DNA of 64,000 bases from JAJCYL01 sp965206015 (lineage in GTDB: Bacteria; Bacteroidota; Bacteroidia; Cytophagales; Cyclobacteriaceae), in the NCBI GenBank assembly GCA_965206015.1, contig CBDBIW010000016.1:868001-932000 (forward strand), in the 5' to 3' direction. Under the pieces are notes generated by a model that worked only from the letters and a program-made list of their open reading frames with translations, made no database searches and had not been told where the DNA came from. Made by a program: the position numbers and the translations under genes. Positions 61,948 through 64,000 of the stretch are shown here, in pieces (within the stretch, counting starts at the first letter, position 1; each line of letters starts with the position of its first letter).

Positions 61948-63633
61948 TCAAAGAGTGGACTTCTTTAGCGATTCTACCGCGTAATCAACAGCTCTTGCTG
62001 TAAATGCCATGTAACTTAAAGATGGGTTTTGGCAGCTGGCAGAGGCCATGAACGAACCATCTGTGATAAATACGTTGGATACATCATGGCATTGATTCCA
62101 TTTATTCAAAACGGACGTTTTCGGATCTTTTCCCATCCGGGCTGTTCCCATTTCATGGCTTTTATGGCCTAATTTATAACTGTCAGGATTACCTGACTTG
62201 ATATCTTTATATCCGGCGGTCTCAAACATTTCTAAGGCGGCTTCTGCCATTTTCTTCACCATGACCTTTTCGTTCTCTTTTATTTCTCCACTTATGTGTA
62301 ATACAGGCATACCCCATGCGTCCTTCACCTCTGTATCCAATTTCGCTTGATTGTCATAGTACGGGAGGCATTCGCCAAATGAGCTCAAACCAATTCTCCA
62401 CGGTCCGGGTTTCGATATTTCATTCTTGAAGTCAGCTCCAAAACCATTAATGGTAGTACCTCTGTCCCAGCCCTCCCGGTACGCACTGCCCTGGTATCCA
62501 AAGCCTCTTAAGAAATCAGAATTTTGACTATCAATGTTTTGGAACCTGGGGATATAAAACCCCGTTGGTCGATGGCCATTGTAGTAGCCATCTTCAAACC
62601 CTTCAACGCTGGCAGAGAATCCATATCCAAAGTGGTCCATGATGTAGTGGCCCAAGACCCCGCTGGAGTTGGCAATACCGTCCGGGAAGCTATCGGATTT
62701 ACTATTCAGCATGATTCGGGTACTCGAAAGGGCGGATGCACATAAAAAAATTACAGGAGCAAAGTATTCAGTGGTTTCTTTGGTTAGAGCGTTAATTACC
62801 CGAACGCCGGTTGCTTTTCTCTTCTTTCCGTCATAAATAATCGAATGAACAATTGAGTGGGCCCTGAAGGTCATATTTCCAGTGGTTTGTGCTGCGGGCA
62901 AAGTAACGCTCACACTATTAAAATATCCGCTGAAAGGGCATCCTGTTTCACAGAGATTTCGATTCTGGCACGGTCCGCGGTTGTTATATCTGACTGTAAG
63001 GTTGGTCGTCCTGCCGATAGTCAGGTCTCTACTTAGTTTCTCTTTAATCTTCTCCTTAAAGTCTTTTTCCACACAGTTGAGGTCCATGGGTGGAAGAAAC
63101 TGGCCATCAGGCAACTGTTTTAACCCCTCCCTTTGGCCGCTCACTCCGATATATTTTTCAACGTAATCGTACCAGGGTGCAATATCTTTATACCTAACGG
63201 GCCAGTCTACTCCATGACCATCTTTGGCGTTGGCTTCGAAATCCAAATCACTCATCCGGTAGGATTGCCGACCCCAAACCATGCTTTTACCGCCAGTATT
63301 AAAACTTCGGTAGAGCAGAAATTTCTTGTCTTCTGGAGTGGTGTAGGGATGATTTCTATCACTGGCGAAGAAATGCTTTGTTGCCTCATTAAATGCATAC
63401 TTCTTGCTTTGGACGGGGTACTCTGCTTTGGTCTCTTTGCTTATTCGTTTGCGAAACTCAAACTCCCATGGGGCCATATTGGTAGTAGGATAGTCTTTAA
63501 TATGTTCTATATGTCTCCCTCTTTCGAGGACTAAAGTTTGCAGCCCTTTTTCTGTCAACTCTTTAGCCGCCCAGCCACCGGACATGCCCGAACCAATGAC
63601 AATGGCATCGAAAAATTGTGTTTGTTTTTTCAT
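61948..63633 (-). CDS. GMC-family oxidoreductase
   Basis: 561 residues from ATG 63633; the frame is open further up but overlaps the next gene's tail. FAD is bound by the Rossmann motif FDAIVIGSGMSGGWAAKELT followed by VLERG. RSFNTGGKSMVWGRQSYRMS (FAD loop) and four Cys in NRGPCQNRNLCETGCPFSGY are typical of the gluconate/sugar dehydrogenase-like branch. The C-terminal active site HEMGTARMGKDPKTSVLNKW and QNPSLSYMAFTARAVDYAVE has the His/Asn pair. The probable role is oxidation of a sugar or polyol, perhaps with a cytochrome partner. No Tat signal seen at this start. Confidence 0.92.
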   Translation of the reverse strand: MKKQTQFFDAIVIGSGMSGGWAAKELTEKGLQTLVLERGRHIEHIKDYPTTNMAPWEFEFRKRISKETKAEYPVQSKKYAFNEATKHFFASDRNHPYTTPEDKKFLLYRSFNTGGKSMVWGRQSYRMSDLDFEANAKDGHGVDWPVRYKDIAPWYDYVEKYIGVSGQREGLKQLPDGQFLPPMDLNCVEKDFKEKIKEKLSRDLTIGRTTNLTVRYNNRGPCQNRNLCETGCPFSGYFNSVSVTLPAAQTTGNMTFRAHSIVHSIIYDGKKRKATGVRVINALTKETTEYFAPVIFLCASALSSTRIMLNSKSDSFPDGIANSSGVLGHYIMDHFGYGFSASVEGFEDGYYNGHRPTGFYIPRFQNIDSQNSDFLRGFGYQGSAYREGWDRGTTINGFGADFKNEISKPGPWRIGLSSFGECLPYYDNQAKLDTEVKDAWGMPVLHISGEIKENEKVMVKKMAEAALEMFETAGYKDIKSGNPDSYKLGHKSHEMGTARMGKDPKTSVLNKWNQCHDVSNVFITDGSFMASASCQNPSLSYMAFTARAVDYAVESLKKSTL

Positions 63634-63650
63634 GGGATTAAGCCTGGTTG

Positions 63651-64000
63651 TTAAATGCTGCCTTTCTTCAAAGATTCTACAGCATAATCTACTGCCCTGG
63701 CCGTAAAAGCCATGTAGCCCAAGGAAGGGTTGTGACATGCAGAAGATGTCATAAATGATCCATCAGTCACGTATAGATTGGGTACATCATGGCAGGCATT
63801 CCACTTATTTAAAACAGACGTTTTTGGATCTTTTCCCATTCTGGCCGTACCCATTTCGTGAATACCATCACCAAAAATCCATTCATCCGGATTCCCCTGG
63901 TAAATGTCTTTAAAGTCTGCCTTCTCCATCATTTCGGCTCCATACTGCTGCATGTATTTAATGATGGTCTTCTCATTTTCTTTCAATTCGCAGCTAATGT
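63651..64000 (-). CDS. Second GMC-family oxidoreductase, C-terminal end (cut by window edge)
   Basis: 116 codons are inside the window, ending in a stop at 63651-63653. The sequence ELKENEKTIIKYMQQYGAEM, IHEMGTARMGKDPKTSVLNK, WNACHDVPNLYVTDGSFM and HNPSLGYMAFTARAVDYAVE is a close paralogue of the downstream gene (same block order, mostly the same residues). Tandem duplicates 17 bases apart form an operon on this strand. The FAD-binding start lies beyond the window. Confidence 0.9.
   Translation of the reverse strand, partial: ISCELKENEKTIIKYMQQYGAEMMEKADFKDIYQGNPDEWIFGDGIHEMGTARMGKDPKTSVLNKWNACHDVPNLYVTDGSFMTSSACHNPSLGYMAFTARAVDYAVESLKKGSI

Overview
The window is a stretch of chromosome from a free-living-type Bacteroidota, most likely of the order Cytophagales. 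Signs for this are SusC/SusD with an ECF sigma/FecR pair, type IX secretion tails (SPNP...GRVVRK-type C-termini), DUF4837 and MarC proteins, an acyl-CoA reductase beside an Alvin-type ferredoxin, the near absence of Shine-Dalgarno sites, and a promoter of the TTG-N20-TAnnTTTG type in front of ilv. The DNA is AT-rich (about 40% GC by eye).

Layout. 1-6770: tail of a YihY/BrkB-like protein, then debris (IS5-, IS4- and IS982-type transposase remnants, frameshifted genes) around two intact genes (DUF4837 lipoprotein, double-cupin protein). 6771-14177: housekeeping block with pth, rplY, prs, tRNA-Gln, hisH-hisA-hisF, DUF58, ferredoxin and acyl-CoA reductase. 14178-17310: a graveyard of gene fragments. 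17311-24645: acidic lipoprotein, intact IS630 element, TonB receptor, pgl, broken paaK, TPR lipoprotein. 24766-31457: the ilvD-ilvB-ilvN-ilvC-ilvA operon, headed by a promoter, a 20-residue Ile/Val-rich leader peptide and an attenuator. 31454-42478: mixed metabolic genes (saccharopine dehydrogenase-like, RNase H, marC, aldo/keto reductase, pyrR-pyrB, etfB-etfA, bifunctional nuclease) with more broken genes between them. 42961-64000: carbohydrate region with a 1.6-kresidue GH16 surface protein, a broken hexosamine-kinase-like gene, a GH95-like lipoprotein, a frameshifted LacI regulator, ECF sigma/FecR/SusC/SusD, a CRTAC1-type FG-GAP protein and two tandem GMC oxidoreductases.

How genes work together. 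The ilv cluster makes the branched-chain amino acids and appears to be controlled by ribosome stalling in the leader peptide. The carbohydrate region looks like a polysaccharide utilisation locus: the STN-domain SusC would signal through FecR to the ECF sigma factor, while GH16 and GH95-like enzymes cut a galactan/glucan or fucose/galactose-rich glycan. Its kinase and LacI genes are broken, so the locus may be only partly functional.

Two genome-wide habits stand out. About twenty pseudogenes or gene fragments lie in 64 kb. Short perfect tandem duplications (10-18 bp, most often 18) occur at ten places, seven of them at or beside a translation start. The ilv leader attenuator, these start-site duplications, and the GH16 domain inserted inside an Ig-like domain are the observations most worth following up.
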